DNA of 64,000 nt, from positions 186,001 to 250,000 of the forward strand of contig JAAFJR010000001.1 of NCBI GenBank assembly GCA_013298945.1, given 5' to 3'. The position numbers and the translations under genes were made by a program. Positions within the stretch are counted from its first letter, which is position 1, and each line of letters opens with the position of its first letter. The notes below the pieces were generated by a model. The model was not told the origin of the DNA. It did no database searches and worked only from the letters and a program-made list of their open reading frames with translations. Below are positions 7,158-17,734 of the stretch, in pieces. This stretch comes from Polaromonas sp. GTDB lineage: Bacteria > Pseudomonadota > Gammaproteobacteria > Burkholderiales > Burkholderiaceae_C.

Positions 7158-10100
7158 ATGACAACTACACAAGAAATTAAACATTTGACTCAAAACGGTC
7201 TGTACGCCGGTAGCCAAGAGCATGACGCTTGCGGTGTAGGCTTTGTGGCGCATATCAAGGGCAAGAAGTCGCACGATATTGTCAAAAACGCGCTCAAGAT
7301 TTTAGAAAACTTGGACCATCGGGGTGCGGTGGGTGCTGATAAATTGATGGGTGACGGCGCTGGTATTTTGATTCAGCTGCCCGACGCGCTGTATCGTGAG
7401 GAAATGGCCAAACAGGGCGTGACCTTGCCGGCAGCGGGTGAGTATGGTGTTGGCATGATTTTTTTGCCGAAGGAACACGCCAGCCGCTTGGCTTGCGAGC
7501 AAGAGATGGAACGCGCTATCAAGGCGGAAGGCCAAGTCTTGCTGGGCTGGCGCGACGTGCCGGTAAACCGCGACATGCCTATGTCGCCCACTGTGCGTGA
7601 AAAAGAGCCAGTTTTGAAGCAGGTTTTCATCGGTCGCGGCAATGATGTGATCGTGCAAGATGCGCTGGAGCGTAAGCTGTATGTGATTCGCAAAACCGCC
7701 AGTGCCAACATCCAAAACCTGAACCTGACGCACAGCAAAGAATATTACGTGCCTAGCATGTCTAGCCGCACGGTGATTTACAAGGGCTTATTGCTGGCGG
7801 ATCAAGTGGGCACTTACTTCTTGGATTTGGCTGATGAACGCTGCATTTCCGCGCTCGGCTTGGTGCATCAGCGTTTCTCGACCAACACCTTCCCAGAGTG
7901 GCCACTGGCGCACCCATACCGCTACGTGGCGCACAATGGCGAGATCAACACCGTCAAAGGCAATTACAACTGGATGAAAGCGCGCGAAGGCGTGATGTCA
8001 TCCCCCGTGCTGGGTGCCGACCTGCAAAAGCTGTATCCCATCAGCTTTGCCGACCAGTCAGATACCGCGACTTTTGACAACTGCTTAGAGCTGCTGACCA
8101 TGGCGGGCTACCCCATCAGCCAAGCGGTGATGATGATGATTCCTGAGCCGTGGGAGCAACACACGACGATGGACGCGCGCCGCAAAGCGTTTTACGAATA
8201 CCATGCTGCGATGATGGAGCCGTGGGACGGCCCAGCCAGTATTGTGTTTACAGACGGTCGACAAATCGGCGCGACCTTAGACCGCAACGGCCTGCGCCCT
8301 AGCCGCTACTGCGTGACGGACGACGATTTGGTCATTATGGGTTCTGAGTCTGGCGTGCTGCCCGTGCCAGAGAACAAAATCGTCCGCAAATGGCGCTTGC
8401 AGCCAGGCAAGATGTTCTTGATTGACTTAGAACAAGGCCGCATGATTGACGATGAAGAGCTGAAAGCCAACCTCGCTAACAGCAAGCCGTATACGCAGTG
8501 GATTGAGAATTTACGTATCAAGTTGGATGATGTTGATGCCTTGGGCGGCCAAACCACTTCTGTTCGTCCTGAGCTTCTCGAAGGGCTCAACAAGGATGCT
8601 GCATCGCTTTTAGACCGCCAGCAAGCGTTTGGCTACACGCAAGAAGACATCAAATTCTTGATGAGTCCGATGGCTGCTAACGGCGAAGAAGGCATCGGCT
8701 CTATGGGCAACGACAGCCCGCTGGCCGTGTTGTCTGACAAAAACAAGCCGCTGTACAACTACTTCAAGCAGCTGTTCGCGCAGGTGACCAACCCGCCAAT
8801 CGACCCAATTCGTGAAGCGATTGTGATGTCGTTGGTGTCCTTCATTGGCCCTAAGCCGAACTTGCTTGACATCAATCACGTTAACCCGCCTATGCGTTTG
8901 GAAGTTAGTCAGCCGGTACTGAACGTGACAGACATGGCTAAATTGCGTGAAATTGAAAAGTTCACCAACGGTAAGTTCCGCAGCTGCACTTTGGATATCA
9001 CTTACCCCTTGTCATGGGGTGACGAAGGCGTTGAGGCGAAATTGGCATCACTGTGTGCGCAAGCGGTTGACGCTATCAAAGGTGGCAACAATATTCTCAT
9101 TATCAGCGACCGTTTTGTGACACCGACTCAGGTAGCCATCCCAGCTTTGCTAGCGCTGTCAGCCATCCACCAGCATTTGGTGCGTGAAGGTTTGCGTACA
9201 ACGGCTGGTTTGGTGGTTGAAACGGGCTCTGCCCGCGAGGTACACCACTTTGCGGTCTTGGCGGGCTACGGCGCAGAAGCTGTTCACCCGTACTTGGCGA
9301 TGGAAACCCTGCAAGCGATTCACAAAGATTTGCCGGGAGATTTGAGCGCTGAGAAAGCGATTTACAACTACGTCAAAGCGATTGGTAAGGGTTTGTCCAA
9401 AATCATGTCCAAAATGGGCGTGAGCACTTACATGAGCTACTGCGGCGCGCAGTTGTTTGAGGCGATTGGTATCAACACTGAAACCATCAACAAGTACTTC
9501 ACAGGTACTTCTAGCCGCGTGGAAGGCATAGGCATTTTTGATATTGCCGAAGAAGGCATTCGCATGCACCAAGCCGCATTTGGTGACAGCCCAGTTTTAG
9601 CAAACCGCCTAGATGCGGGTGGTGAATACGCTTGGCGTACCCGTGGTGAAGAGCACATGTGGACGCCAGATGCGATTGCCAAGTTGCAGCACAGCACACG
9701 CGCCAACAACTGGAGCACTTATAAAGAATATGCCCAGCTCATCAACGACCAATCCAAGCGACACATGACGCTGCGCGGGCTGTTCGAGTTCAAAATAGAC
9801 CCTGCCAAGGCGATTCCGGTTGAAGAAGTCGAATCTGCGAAAGAGATCGTCAAGCGTTTCGCCACAGGCGCGATGTCTTTGGGCTCGATTTCGACCGAAG
9901 CGCACTCCACACTCGCAGTCGCCATGAACCGCATAGGCGGTAAAAGCAACACGGGTGAGGGCGGGGAAGATCCAGCGCGTTACCGTCAAGAGCTCAAAGG
10001 CATCCCTATTAAGCAAGGCCAGACCATGTCTGACCTGCTGGGCAAAGAGGTTTTTGAAGTTGACTACGCGCTTAAAGATGGCGATTCTATGCGCTCCAAG

Positions 10101-11888
10101 ATCAAGCAAGTGGCTTCAGGACGCTTTGGTGTGACGGCTGAGTATTTGAGCAGCGCCGACCAGATTCAAATCAAAATGGCGCAAGGTGCTAAGCCGGGTG
10201 AAGGTGGTCAGCTGCCTGGCGCAAAAGTGAGTGATTACATCGGTAAATTGCGTCATTCCGTGCCAGGTGTAGGCTTGATTTCGCCACCGCCGCACCACGA
10301 TATTTATTCCATCGAAGACTTGGCGCAATTGATTCATGATTTGAAAAACGTCGCCCCGCATGCTGATATCAGTGTCAAGCTGGTGGCTGAAGTCGGCGTG
10401 GGCACGATTGCCGCAGGCGTTGCCAAGTGCAAGGCTGACCATGTGGTGATCGCTGGGCATGACGGCGGCACGGGCGCATCGCCTTGGTCATCCATCAAGC
10501 ATTGCGGCAGCCCGTGGGAGATAGGTTTGGCTGAAACGCAGCAAACCTTGGTGTTGAACCGCCTGCGCAGCCGCATCCGCGTGCAAGCCGACGGTCAAAT
10601 GAAAACTGGGCGCGATGTTGCGATTGGTGCACTGTTGGGTGCGGATGAATTCGGCTTCGCCACCGCACCGCTGGTGGTGGAAGGCTGCATCATGATGCGC
10701 AAGTGCCACTTGAACACTTGCCCTGTGGGCGTGGCGACGCAAGACCCTGAATTGCGTAAGAAATTCACCGGCAAGCCTGAGCATGTGGTCAACTACTTCT
10801 TCTTCATTGCGGAAGAAGTTCGTCACATCATGGCGCAGCTGGGTATTCGCAAGTTTGACGATTTGATTGGACGTGCAGACCTGCTGGACATGAAAAAGGG
10901 CATCGCGCACTGGAAGGCGCAGGGCTTAGATTTCGGTCGCTTGTTCGCTGTGCCGAATGTGCCTGCAGAAGTGTCTCGTTTCCACATTGAAAACCAAGAC
11001 CACGGTTTGGAGCGCAGCTTGGACAATGTGCTGATTGAAAAGTCTAAAGCAGCGATTGAGCGTGGCGAAAAGGTTAAATTCATGGAAGTGGCGCGCAACG
11101 TCAACCGTTCTTTGGGCGCTAAGCTCTCTGGCGCGTTGACCAAAGTGCGACCTGAAGGTTTGCCAGATGACACCATTCGCATTCAGCTAGAAGGCACGGG
11201 CGGTCAATCCTTCGGCGCGTTCTTGGCCAACGGCATCACCTTGTATTTGATTGGCGACGCTAACGATTACACCGGAAAAGGTTTGTCGGGCGGTCGCATC
11301 ATCGTGCGCCCAAGCATCGACTTCCGTGGCGACGCAGTGCGCAACACCATTGTGGGTAACACGGTGATGTATGGCGCAACCAGTGGCGAAGCTTTCTTCA
11401 GTGGCGTGGCTGGTGAGCGCTTTGCTGTACGTTTGTCAGGCGCTACAACCGTTGTTGAAGGCACCGGTGACCACGGTTGCGAGTACATGACTGGCGGCAC
11501 AGTAGTCGTTTTGGGTAAAACAGGTCGTAACTTTGCTGCAGGTATGAGCGGCGGTATCGCTTACGTGTATGACGAAGATGGGCAATTTGCATCTCGTTGT
11601 AACACCTCTATGGTGAGCTTGGAGAACGTTTTGTCGGCAACTGAGCAAACAGCGACCATTGACAAGGCGATCTGGAACAAAGGTCAAACAGACGAAGCGC
11701 AGCTCAAACAACTGCTCGAAGATCACAACCGTTGGACGGGTAGCAAGCGTGCCCGTGAGCTGCTGGATGATTGGAGCACTGCACGTGCCAAGTTTGTCAA
11801 AGTCTTCCCGATTGAGTACAAACGCGCTTTGGGTGAGATGGCAGCTGCTAAGCTAAAAACAGATAAAAAAACGCTGCAGCCGGCATAA
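7158..11888 (+). CDS. gltB: Glutamate synthase [NADPH], large (alpha) subunit
   Basis: 1576 residues. With GltD it converts glutamine plus 2-oxoglutarate to two glutamates in the cytoplasm. The N-terminal class II amidotransferase nucleophile is Cys 25 (HDACGVGF) after a short propeptide. The central and FMN-binding domains follow, with [11 protein letters not shown]. The 3Fe-4S cysteines are in [17 protein letters not shown] (about 1177-1188). The C-terminal GXGXG beta-helix contains [10 protein letters not shown] and GDYTGKG-like repeats. Ribosome site GAGGA at 7146. Two oddities: a REP-like sequence is translated at residues about 469-478 ([10 protein letters not shown]), and the last residues (KTLQPA) plus the stop are encoded by a dispersed-repeat copy. 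Both lie where the family is variable. gltD follows. Confidence 0.97.
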   Translation: MTTTQEIKHLTQNGLYAGSQEHDACGVGFVAHIKGKKSHDIVKNALKILENLDHRGAVGADKLMGDGAGILIQLPDALYREEMAKQGVTLPAAGEYGVGMIFLPKEHASRLACEQEMERAIKAEGQVLLGWRDVPVNRDMPMSPTVREKEPVLKQVFIGRGNDVIVQDALERKLYVIRKTASANIQNLNLTHSKEYYVPSMSSRTVIYKGLLLADQVGTYFLDLADERCISALGLVHQRFSTNTFPEWPLAHPYRYVAHNGEINTVKGNYNWMKAREGVMSSPVLGADLQKLYPISFADQSDTATFDNCLELLTMAGYPISQAVMMMIPEPWEQHTTMDARRKAFYEYHAAMMEPWDGPASIVFTDGRQIGATLDRNGLRPSRYCVTDDDLVIMGSESGVLPVPENKIVRKWRLQPGKMFLIDLEQGRMIDDEELKANLANSKPYTQWIENLRIKLDDVDALGGQTTSVRPELLEGLNKDAASLLDRQQAFGYTQEDIKFLMSPMAANGEEGIGSMGNDSPLAVLSDKNKPLYNYFKQLFAQVTNPPIDPIREAIVMSLVSFIGPKPNLLDINHVNPPMRLEVSQPVLNVTDMAKLREIEKFTNGKFRSCTLDITYPLSWGDEGVEAKLASLCAQAVDAIKGGNNILIISDRFVTPTQVAIPALLALSAIHQHLVREGLRTTAGLVVETGSAREVHHFAVLAGYGAEAVHPYLAMETLQAIHKDLPGDLSAEKAIYNYVKAIGKGLSKIMSKMGVSTYMSYCGAQLFEAIGINTETINKYFTGTSSRVEGIGIFDIAEEGIRMHQAAFGDSPVLANRLDAGGEYAWRTRGEEHMWTPDAIAKLQHSTRANNWSTYKEYAQLINDQSKRHMTLRGLFEFKIDPAKAIPVEEVESAKEIVKRFATGAMSLGSISTEAHSTLAVAMNRIGGKSNTGEGGEDPARYRQELKGIPIKQGQTMSDLLGKEVFEVDYALKDGDSMRSKIKQVASGRFGVTAEYLSSADQIQIKMAQGAKPGEGGQLPGAKVSDYIGKLRHSVPGVGLISPPPHHDIYSIEDLAQLIHDLKNVAPHADISVKLVAEVGVGTIAAGVAKCKADHVVIAGHDGGTGASPWSSIKHCGSPWEIGLAETQQTLVLNRLRSRIRVQADGQMKTGRDVAIGALLGADEFGFATAPLVVEGCIMMRKCHLNTCPVGVATQDPELRKKFTGKPEHVVNYFFFIAEEVRHIMAQLGIRKFDDLIGRADLLDMKKGIAHWKAQGLDFGRLFAVPNVPAEVSRFHIENQDHGLERSLDNVLIEKSKAAIERGEKVKFMEVARNVNRSLGAKLSGALTKVRPEGLPDDTIRIQLEGTGGQSFGAFLANGITLYLIGDANDYTGKGLSGGRIIVRPSIDFRGDAVRNTIVGNTVMYGATSGEAFFSGVAGERFAVRLSGATTVVEGTGDHGCEYMTGGTVVVLGKTGRNFAAGMSGGIAYVYDEDGQFASRCNTSMVSLENVLSATEQTATIDKAIWNKGQTDEAQLKQLLEDHNRWTGSKRARELLDDWSTARAKFVKVFPIEYKRALGEMAAAKLKTDKKTLQPA
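8562..8591 (+). repeat. REP-like sequence translated inside gltB
   Basis: The bases GTTCGTCCTGAGCTTCTCGA followed by AGGGCTCAAC match the widespread REP-type sequence known from many Proteobacteria (GTTCGTCCTGAGC.TGTCGAAGG and variants). It has inverted TTCG/CGAA parts. It is read in frame as [11 protein letters not shown] within a variable loop of GltB. It is unrelated in sequence to the 48-bp three-hairpin repeat. Confidence 0.6.
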
Positions 11889-11919
11889 TTATTGCCTGAG
11901 TAGCTATTAAAAATATAGT
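11872..11919 (+). repeat. Dispersed three-hairpin repeat, copy 4, overlapping gltB end
   Basis: Near-consensus forward copy (44 of 48 bases by hand alignment). The gltB stop TAA (11886-11888) falls inside its second hairpin, so the repeat encodes the GltB C terminus. The remainder occupies most of the 72-base gltB-gltD gap. Confidence 0.95.
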
Positions 11920-11960
11920 AAATTTATAAATATTTCAGGATAAAATTATGGAGAAGTGTC

Positions 11961-13451
11961 ATGGGTAAGGTAACTGGCTTTATGGAGTTTGAGCGTTTGG
12001 AAGAGGGCTACAAGCCTGTGTCTGACCGCCTCAAGAATTACAAAGAATTCGTGATCGGTTTGGATGACAAGCAGGCAAAAACGCAGGCGGCGCGTTGCAT
12101 GGACTGTGGTACGCCGTTTTGCAACAGCGGTTGCCCCGTCAACAACATCATTCCTGACTTTAACGATTTGGTGTTTCATGGTCAAACAGCAGATTGGAAA
12201 GAAGCGATTGATGTGCTGCACAGCACCAATAACTTTCCCGAGTTTACCGGTCGTATCTGTCCCGCACCTTGCGAGGCAGCATGCACGCTGAACGTGAACG
12301 ACGATGCGGTGGGCATCAAGTCCATCGAGCATGCCATCATTGACCGTGCTTGGTCTGAAGGCTGGGTCAAACCGGTTTTGGCAAAGCACAAGACTGGCAA
12401 AAAAGTTGCCATTATTGGCGCTGGACCTGCAGGCATGGCAGCAGCGCAGCAGTTGGCTCGTGTGGGTCATGATGTGACCTTGTTTGAGAAAAACGACCGC
12501 GTCGGTGGTTTGCTGCGTTACGGCATTCCAGACTTTAAGATGGAAAAGTCGCACATTGACCGCCGCGTCGATCAAATGCAGGCAGAGGGCGTCAAGTTCC
12601 GTTTGGGTGTCATGATTGGCGAGTTGCCTAAAGACAGCAAAGTTATCAACTGGGCGAAAGAAACGATCACGCCAGCGCAGTTGAGCAAAGATTTTGATGC
12701 TGTGCTGCTGACGGGGGGCGCTGAACAATCGCGTGATTTACCAGTGCCCGGCCGTGAATTGGCAGGCATCCATTTTGCGATGGAGTTTTTGCCATTGCAA
12801 AATAAAGTGAACGCGGGTGACAAGCTCAAAGACCAGCTGCGTGCAGACGGTAAACACGTTATCGTCATCGGCGGTGGCGATACGGGTTCTGACTGCGTGG
12901 GAACCAGTATTCGCCACGGCGCGGTCAATGTCACCCAGTTTGAGGTGATGCCACAACCCCCGATTGAAGAAAATCGTCCTATGACATGGCCGTACTGGCC
13001 GCTCAAATTGCGCACTAGCTCTAGTCACGACGAAGGCTCTGAAAAAGGTTTGTTGGGACGTGAATTTGCCATTTCTACCAAAGAGTTCATCGGTGAAAAG
13101 GGCAAAGTCACCGGCTTGAAAACAGTTCGCGTGGAATGGCAAAACGGCAAAATGGTCGAAGTGGCTGGGTCAGAACAAACTTTGAAAGCCGATTTGGTGT
13201 TGCTGGCGATGGGTTTTGTGTCACCAGTTGCCACGGTATTAGACGCTTTTGGCATCGACAAAGATGCGCGCGGCAACGCCAAAGCGGGTACCGACTTTAT
13301 TGGCGGTTACGAAACCAACGTGCCAAAAGTGTTCGTCGCAGGCGATATGCGCCGTGGTCAAAGCTTGGTGGTGTGGGCTATTCGTGAAGGCCGTCAAGCA
13401 GCACGTTCGGTAGACGAGTTTTTAATGGGTTTTAGCGACTTGCCACGGTAA
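11961..13451 (+). CDS. gltD: Glutamate synthase, small (beta) subunit
   Basis: 496 residues; ATG at 11961 with GAGAAG just upstream. It oxidises NADPH through FAD and passes electrons to GltB. N-terminal cysteines for the 4Fe-4S clusters are C46, C49, C54 and C58 ([14 protein letters not shown]), with a second set in CPAPCEAAC. The FAD-binding [10 protein letters not shown] motif follows, then the NADPH-binding [13 protein letters not shown]. The C-terminal [14 protein letters not shown] is the usual second FAD contact. It lies 72 bases after gltB, with a dispersed-repeat copy in the gap, and is followed by an intrinsic terminator. Confidence 0.97.
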   Translation: MGKVTGFMEFERLEEGYKPVSDRLKNYKEFVIGLDDKQAKTQAARCMDCGTPFCNSGCPVNNIIPDFNDLVFHGQTADWKEAIDVLHSTNNFPEFTGRICPAPCEAACTLNVNDDAVGIKSIEHAIIDRAWSEGWVKPVLAKHKTGKKVAIIGAGPAGMAAAQQLARVGHDVTLFEKNDRVGGLLRYGIPDFKMEKSHIDRRVDQMQAEGVKFRLGVMIGELPKDSKVINWAKETITPAQLSKDFDAVLLTGGAEQSRDLPVPGRELAGIHFAMEFLPLQNKVNAGDKLKDQLRADGKHVIVIGGGDTGSDCVGTSIRHGAVNVTQFEVMPQPPIEENRPMTWPYWPLKLRTSSSHDEGSEKGLLGREFAISTKEFIGEKGKVTGLKTVRVEWQNGKMVEVAGSEQTLKADLVLLAMGFVSPVATVLDAFGIDKDARGNAKAGTDFIGGYETNVPKVFVAGDMRRGQSLVVWAIREGRQAARSVDEFLMGFSDLPR

Positions 13452-13541
13452 TTTTTCTAGGTAAACTTGACAGCCATTGTTTGAAAATAACCCGTAAAGT
13501 TGGGTTTTACTTAAAAACAAAGGGCTCATACCTTATGATGT

Positions 13542-13570
13542 AAAGGCTGGAACTATTCCAGCCTTTTTTC
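13542..13570 (+). terminator. Intrinsic terminator after gltBD
   Basis: An 11-base-pair stem, AAAGGCTGGAA (13542-13552) and TTCCAGCCTTT (13556-13566), closes a 3-base loop and runs into a T tract. It ends only three bases before the mlaF start codon. A TATGAT hexamer at 13534-13539 just precedes it and could be the -10 of an mla promoter. Confidence 0.85.
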
Positions 13571-13573
13571 TTT

Positions 13574-14407
13574 ATGCCAACATCAAACCCAGACTCACTC
13601 GTTGAACTTCGCAACCTGACCTTTGGTTACGGTGAGCGCGTCATTTTGGACAATATTTCATTGTCCGTGCCACGCGGCAAAGTCACAGCGCTGATGGGTG
13701 CTTCTGGCGGCGGTAAAACCACGATTTTGCGCTTGATTGGTGGGCAAAACAAGGCACAGAAGGGGCAATTGCTGTTTGATGGGCAAGATGTGACGCCCAT
13801 GAATCAAACACAAATCTACGCAGCACGCCGACGCATGGGGATGCTGTTTCAGTTTGGCGCTTTGTTTGCCGATTTGTCAGTTTTCGAAAACGTAGCCTTC
13901 CCTTTGCGTGAACACACAAATTTACCTGATGCCTTGATTCGCGACATTGTGTTGATGAAGCTTAACGCCGTGGGTTTGCGCGGGGCACGAGATTTATTGC
14001 CTAGCGATTTGTCCGGCGGCATGGCACGGCGTATCGCGTTAGCTCGAGCCATTGCGCTTGACCCAGAGCTGGTGATGTATGACGAGCCGTTTTCTGGCTT
14101 AGACCCGATTTCTCTAGGCACGGCAGCGCGTTTGATACGCCAACTGAATGACTCTATGGGCTTGACCAGTATTTTTGTGTCGCACGAGGTGGAGCAAACC
14201 TTTGCGATTGCAGACCATGTGATTATTTTGGCCAATGGCGGTATAGCTGCACAAGGCACGCCGCAAGAAGTTCGCGAAAGCACGGATCCCTTGGTGTATC
14301 AATATATCAATGCGCTGCCAGACGGACCAGTGCGATTCCATTATCCTGGCGTGTCAGTGGAAGAAGATTTCGGCAATACAAGTACAAAAACAGGAGCGAT
14401 GCGATGA
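13574..14407 (+). CDS. mlaF: Mla phospholipid ABC transporter, ATP-binding protein
   Basis: 277 residues. It is the cytoplasmic ATPase of the MlaFEDB complex that moves phospholipids between the inner membrane and the periplasmic carrier MlaC, maintaining outer-membrane asymmetry. Walker A is GASGGGKTT (42-50), the ABC signature LSGGMARR, Walker B LVMYDEP followed by the D-loop SGLDP, and the switch histidine is in VSHE. No Shine-Dalgarno is visible because the ATG follows the T tract of the gltBD terminator. No other good in-frame start exists nearby. Its stop overlaps the mlaE start (ATGA). Confidence 0.95.
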   Translation: MPTSNPDSLVELRNLTFGYGERVILDNISLSVPRGKVTALMGASGGGKTTILRLIGGQNKAQKGQLLFDGQDVTPMNQTQIYAARRRMGMLFQFGALFADLSVFENVAFPLREHTNLPDALIRDIVLMKLNAVGLRGARDLLPSDLSGGMARRIALARAIALDPELVMYDEPFSGLDPISLGTAARLIRQLNDSMGLTSIFVSHEVEQTFAIADHVIILANGGIAAQGTPQEVRESTDPLVYQYINALPDGPVRFHYPGVSVEEDFGNTSTKTGAMR

Positions 14408-15186
14408 GCTGGTACAAACCTAGCGACATTGGTTTCGCTTTGCGCGGACAATTGGCTGATATCGGTCTCGGTGCACGTTTGTTTATGCGATTGTTGACAA
14501 CGCTGTTTGGAAGTTTCAATCGATTTGGCTTGATACGCGATCAAATCCACTTTTTGGGCAACTATTCGCTCGTCATCATCGCGGTCTCTGGCTTGTTTGT
14601 AGGTTTTGTCTTGGGTCTCCAAGGCTATTACACCTTGCAGCGCTACGGCTCGACAGAAGCCTTGGGTTTATTAGTAACCTTGAGTTTGGTTAGAGAGCTT
14701 GGCCCCGTTGTCACCGCTTTGTTATTTGCCGGACGTGCAGGCTCTTCGCTGACGGCTGAGATTGGACTGATGAAAGCGGGTGAGCAAATCAGCGTGCTGG
14801 AAATGATGGCGGTTGATCCGATTCAGCGGATTTTAGCGCCTCGTTTTTGGGCAGGTGTGATCACGATGCCGCTTTTGGCTGCCGTTTTCAGCGCCATGGG
14901 GGTCATCGGCGGCTGGGTTGTTGGGGTTTTGATGATCGGTATTGACTCTGGCTCTTTTTGGAGCCAAATTCAAGGCGGTGTGGATGTTTGGAAAGACGTG
15001 GGCAATGGCGTTGTAAAAAGTATCGTATTTGGATTTGCGGTCACGTTCATATCGCTTTTGCAGGGCTACGAGGCTCAGCCAACGCCAGAAGGCGTGTCAA
15101 GAGCGACGACCCGAACTGTTGTGGTCGCGTCTTTAGCCGTGTTGGGCTTGGATTTCATGCTGACGGCATTGATGTTTAGTATTTAA
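14404..15186 (+). CDS. mlaE: Mla phospholipid ABC transporter permease
   Basis: 260 residues, four-base overlap with mlaF. It is the MlaE/YrbE permease, with about five to six membrane helices. Family landmarks are [18 protein letters not shown] near the first helices and [20 protein letters not shown], followed by [19 protein letters not shown], the EQ-type coupling region that contacts the ATPase. It sits in the inner membrane as a dimer with MlaD, MlaF and MlaB. Confidence 0.96.
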   Translation: MSWYKPSDIGFALRGQLADIGLGARLFMRLLTTLFGSFNRFGLIRDQIHFLGNYSLVIIAVSGLFVGFVLGLQGYYTLQRYGSTEALGLLVTLSLVRELGPVVTALLFAGRAGSSLTAEIGLMKAGEQISVLEMMAVDPIQRILAPRFWAGVITMPLLAAVFSAMGVIGGWVVGVLMIGIDSGSFWSQIQGGVDVWKDVGNGVVKSIVFGFAVTFISLLQGYEAQPTPEGVSRATTRTVVVASLAVLGLDFMLTALMFSI

Positions 15187-15195
15187 GGAAAAAAA

Positions 15196-15684
15196 ATGCA
15201 ACGCTCTAAAAATGATATTTGGGTGGGAATGTTTGTATTGCTGGGCGCGGCTGCATTGCTGTTTTTAGCCTTGCAATCAGCCAACTTGTTGAGTTTGAGC
15301 TTCCAACAAACCTACAAAGTGACGGCTAAATTTGACAATATTGGTGGACTCAAACCCAAGGCTGCCTTGAAGAGCGCAGGCGTGGTAGTTGGGCGGGTTG
15401 AATCCATTACATTTGATGACAAATCTTTCCAAGCCTTGGTGACGCTAGCGGTCGAGAGCCGTTATGCTTTTCCGAAAGACAGCTCCTTGAAGATTTTGAC
15501 TTCAGGGTTGTTAGGAGAGCAATATCTTGGTATTGAGCCTGGAGCTGATGAAAAATTGCTCACTAACAACGACAGAGTCTCCTCCACACAATCAGCCGTT
15601 GTTTTGGAAAACTTAATCAGCCAGTTTTTGTACAGTAAAGCAGCTGAAGGTAAGTCAGCAGATGATGCATCTGTCAAAAAATAA
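15196..15684 (+). CDS. mlaD: Mla complex MCE-domain protein
   Basis: 162 residues with one N-terminal membrane anchor (IWVGMFVLLGAAALLFLALQ) and a single MCE domain in the periplasm. The MCE hallmarks are a FDNIGGLKPKAALKSAGVVVGRV segment with the glycine-rich turn, and GLLGEQYLGIEPG near the end of the domain. In other species MlaD forms a hexameric ring around a lipid channel. A GGAAAAAAA stretch before the ATG at 15196 may serve as ribosome site. mlaA follows after 31 bases. Confidence 0.95.
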   Translation: MQRSKNDIWVGMFVLLGAAALLFLALQSANLLSLSFQQTYKVTAKFDNIGGLKPKAALKSAGVVVGRVESITFDDKSFQALVTLAVESRYAFPKDSSLKILTSGLLGEQYLGIEPGADEKLLTNNDRVSSTQSAVVLENLISQFLYSKAAEGKSADDASVKK

Positions 15685-15715
15685 GCATGCATATTTTTTA
15701 TAAATTGGATTTATC

Positions 15716-16669
15716 TTGATTTTTAATGCTATTAAAAAAATAGCTATTAAGGCATTTATTATGCCGGCCACAGCTATTTTATGCATATTTTTAACGGGAT
15801 GTGCGTCAGTCTCAGTTAAAAATTCAGTGGATCCATGGGAGTCTTGGAACCGCAGCATTTTTAATTTCAACGATAGCTTAGATCAAGGCATCGTTAAACC
15901 GGTGGCAACTGCCTATGTGAGCACTGTCCCAGCATTTGTGAGAACAGGCGTTCATAATTTTTTTAGCAACTTAACAGGCGTTTGGACGGTGGTTAACAGC
16001 ACGCTGCAGCTCAAACCCCAAGCGGCGCTGGAGGCATTTTTTCGTACCGCTATCAATTCCACGCTAGGCTTGGGTGGCATCATTGACGTAGCAAGCGATA
16101 TGAATTTGGAGCACCGTGTCAGCGATTTTGGGCAAACCCTTGGTCACTATGGCATGCCACCTGGGCCGTATTTGGTGATTCCACTTTTGGGTTCGTCAAC
16201 TTTGCGTGACACAATGGCTTCTACGCTTATTTCTAGAGGTGATTTGGTCTGGCAGCTCAATAGTGTTACTGCACGAAACAGCCTGTACGCACTTAGGTTG
16301 CTGGATACACGGGCTAATTTGCTACGCTCGTCTTCTGTTTTGGAAGGGGTTGCTTTAGATAAATACACATTCACACGCGATATTTATTTGCAAATTCGCA
16401 GAAACGACATATTGGACGGCAAAGAGCCGCCACAAGATCCTTCAGAGATACCTGAATTTAGAGAAAATTCGGTCCCTGTAGAAAAGCCTAGCGTCGAGCT
16501 TGAAAAGAAGTCTTATTTGCAGCAGGAAGTCCCGTTGATGGCTTTGCCGGTAGTTATTCCGGAGCCTAACTCTGCGCAATTACCAAGAGTATCGCCAGTA
16601 GCAGTCATCGAAATTAAGCCTGAAACTAACGCCATCGCTACTGCAGCTGCAGTTACAGAGACTAATTGA
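15716..16669 (+). CDS. mlaA: Outer-membrane lipoprotein MlaA (VacJ)
   Basis: 317 residues from TTG 15716. An ATG at 15761 preceded by AAGG is the alternative, but it would remove all charged residues from the signal peptide. MlaA extracts misplaced phospholipids from the outer leaflet. The lipobox is LTGC, followed by the typical DPWESWNRSIFNFND motif and GHYGMPPGPYLVIPLLGSS. The C-terminal tail beyond about residue 230 is a proline- and glutamate-rich extension with no visible domain. A dispersed-repeat copy in reverse orientation encodes residues about 5-20, so most of the signal peptide is repeat-derived. Confidence 0.93.
   Translation: MIFNAIKKIAIKAFIMPATAILCIFLTGCASVSVKNSVDPWESWNRSIFNFNDSLDQGIVKPVATAYVSTVPAFVRTGVHNFFSNLTGVWTVVNSTLQLKPQAALEAFFRTAINSTLGLGGIIDVASDMNLEHRVSDFGQTLGHYGMPPGPYLVIPLLGSSTLRDTMASTLISRGDLVWQLNSVTARNSLYALRLLDTRANLLRSSSVLEGVALDKYTFTRDIYLQIRRNDILDGKEPPQDPSEIPEFRENSVPVEKPSVELEKKSYLQQEVPLMALPVVIPEPNSAQLPRVSPVAVIEIKPETNAIATAAAVTETN
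15728..15775 (-). repeat. Dispersed three-hairpin repeat copy inside mlaA signal peptide
   Basis: Reverse-orientation copy, 48 bases, 35 of 48 matching the consensus by ungapped hand alignment. It keeps GCTATTAAAAAAATAGC (15728-15744) and TTATGCCGGCCACAGC. If mlaA begins at TTG 15716 it is translated in frame. If mlaA begins at ATG 15761, the copy supplies the ribosome site AAGG and the start codon. Confidence 0.88.
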
Positions 16670-16741
16670 AGACCCTTTGTCACCCTTTTTAGTTGTCCAA
16701 GCGTTATATGCACGTGTCCAACCTTCTTGTCTGAAAGTTAA

Positions 16742-17392
16742 ATGATGAACCTTATTTTGAATCGTCGCTTTTTGCTTAAATTGTTGGGCAGCTTGCTCAG
16801 TACGAGTTTGTTGGCAGTCGCTGCTCCGGTTTTAGCTGCAGACATGGCAGCTGATGCTTTTGTAAAACAGTTGTCCGACGAAGTGGTTGAAACCATCAAA
16901 AGTGACAAATCATTCCAAGCTAGCAATATGGTCAAGCTTACAGCATTGGTAGACGCCAAGGTGATGCCTCACGTGAACTTTCGCCGTATTACAGCTTCTG
17001 CCGTGGGTCCAGGCTGGTTGAAAGCAACCCCAGAACAGCAAAAGCAACTGCAAGACGAGTTCAAAGCACTGCTTTTGCGTACTTATGCGGGCGCATTGTC
17101 TCAAATCACAGACCAAACCATCACCGTGAAACCCTTGCGTGCCAGCCCTGAAGACACAGAAATTGTCGTTCGCACGGAGGTACGCGGCAAAGGAGAGCCG
17201 ATTCAGCTTGATTACCGCTTGGAAAAAACACCAGGCGTCGGCTCTGGCTGGAAGATTTACAACCTGAACGTCATGGGCGTTTGGTTGATGGAAACCTTCC
17301 GAAGCCAGTTTTCACAAGAAATCAACGCGAAAGGTGTGGATGGTTTGATAGCAACGCTGAAATCACGCAACCAAGCAATGGCTGGTAAATAA
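16742..17392 (+). CDS. mlaC: Periplasmic phospholipid-binding protein MlaC
   Basis: 216 residues with a cleavable signal peptide (FLLKLLGSLLSTSLLAVAAPVLA, cut after AAPVLA). The mature protein is an MlaC/Ttg2 fold that shuttles phospholipid between the MlaA complex and MlaFEDB. Recognisable parts are VMPHVNFRRITASAVG and YRLEKTPGVGSGWKIYNLNVMGVW. It is separated from mlaB by one base and is therefore in the same transcript. Confidence 0.95.
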   Translation: MMNLILNRRFLLKLLGSLLSTSLLAVAAPVLAADMAADAFVKQLSDEVVETIKSDKSFQASNMVKLTALVDAKVMPHVNFRRITASAVGPGWLKATPEQQKQLQDEFKALLLRTYAGALSQITDQTITVKPLRASPEDTEIVVRTEVRGKGEPIQLDYRLEKTPGVGSGWKIYNLNVMGVWLMETFRSQFSQEINAKGVDGLIATLKSRNQAMAGK

Positions 17393-17393
17393 C

Positions 17394-17681
17394 ATGACGC
17401 CGCTTGCATTGCCCGCGCTTTTAACCCATGATCAAGCCGCTGCTTGTGCGCAAAGTCTTGGGTTGGGAATTCGGGCAGAGAAGAGCGATGTTGTTTGTAT
17501 CGATGCGTCTGCACTTGAAAAGTTTGACTCGTCTGCACTTGCAGTCTTGCTGCAATGTCGGCGCGATGCAGTTCTTTCTCATAAAAGCTTTGCTGTAACT
17601 GGGCAACCGCTCAAGCTGCGTGAATTGGCAGATTTATATGGAATTGGGGAATTGCTCGAAAAACACCAAGGCAAAGACTAA
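17394..17681 (+). CDS. mlaB: Mla STAS-domain protein
   Basis: 95 residues comprising a single STAS domain, as in MlaB, which binds MlaF and stabilises the transporter. The STAS signature is VVCIDASALEKFDSSALAVL, with Ser residues at the usual phospho-acceptor-like position. It is the last gene of mlaFEDACB. The ATG at 17394 overlaps no other gene but is only one base from the mlaC stop. Confidence 0.9.
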   Translation: MTPLALPALLTHDQAAACAQSLGLGIRAEKSDVVCIDASALEKFDSSALAVLLQCRRDAVLSHKSFAVTGQPLKLRELADLYGIGELLEKHQGKD

Positions 17682-17734
17682 GGGTTTTAAAAACCGCCTA
17701 GGCGTTAGAATTGAGGGTTAAACCCTTACTTTCT

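Noticed and set aside
9609-10109. Antisense open frames over 100 codons in gltB and similar ones in uvrA, mccB and hisD
   Set aside because: They lack ribosome sites and recognisable domains and mirror the codon bias of the real gene.
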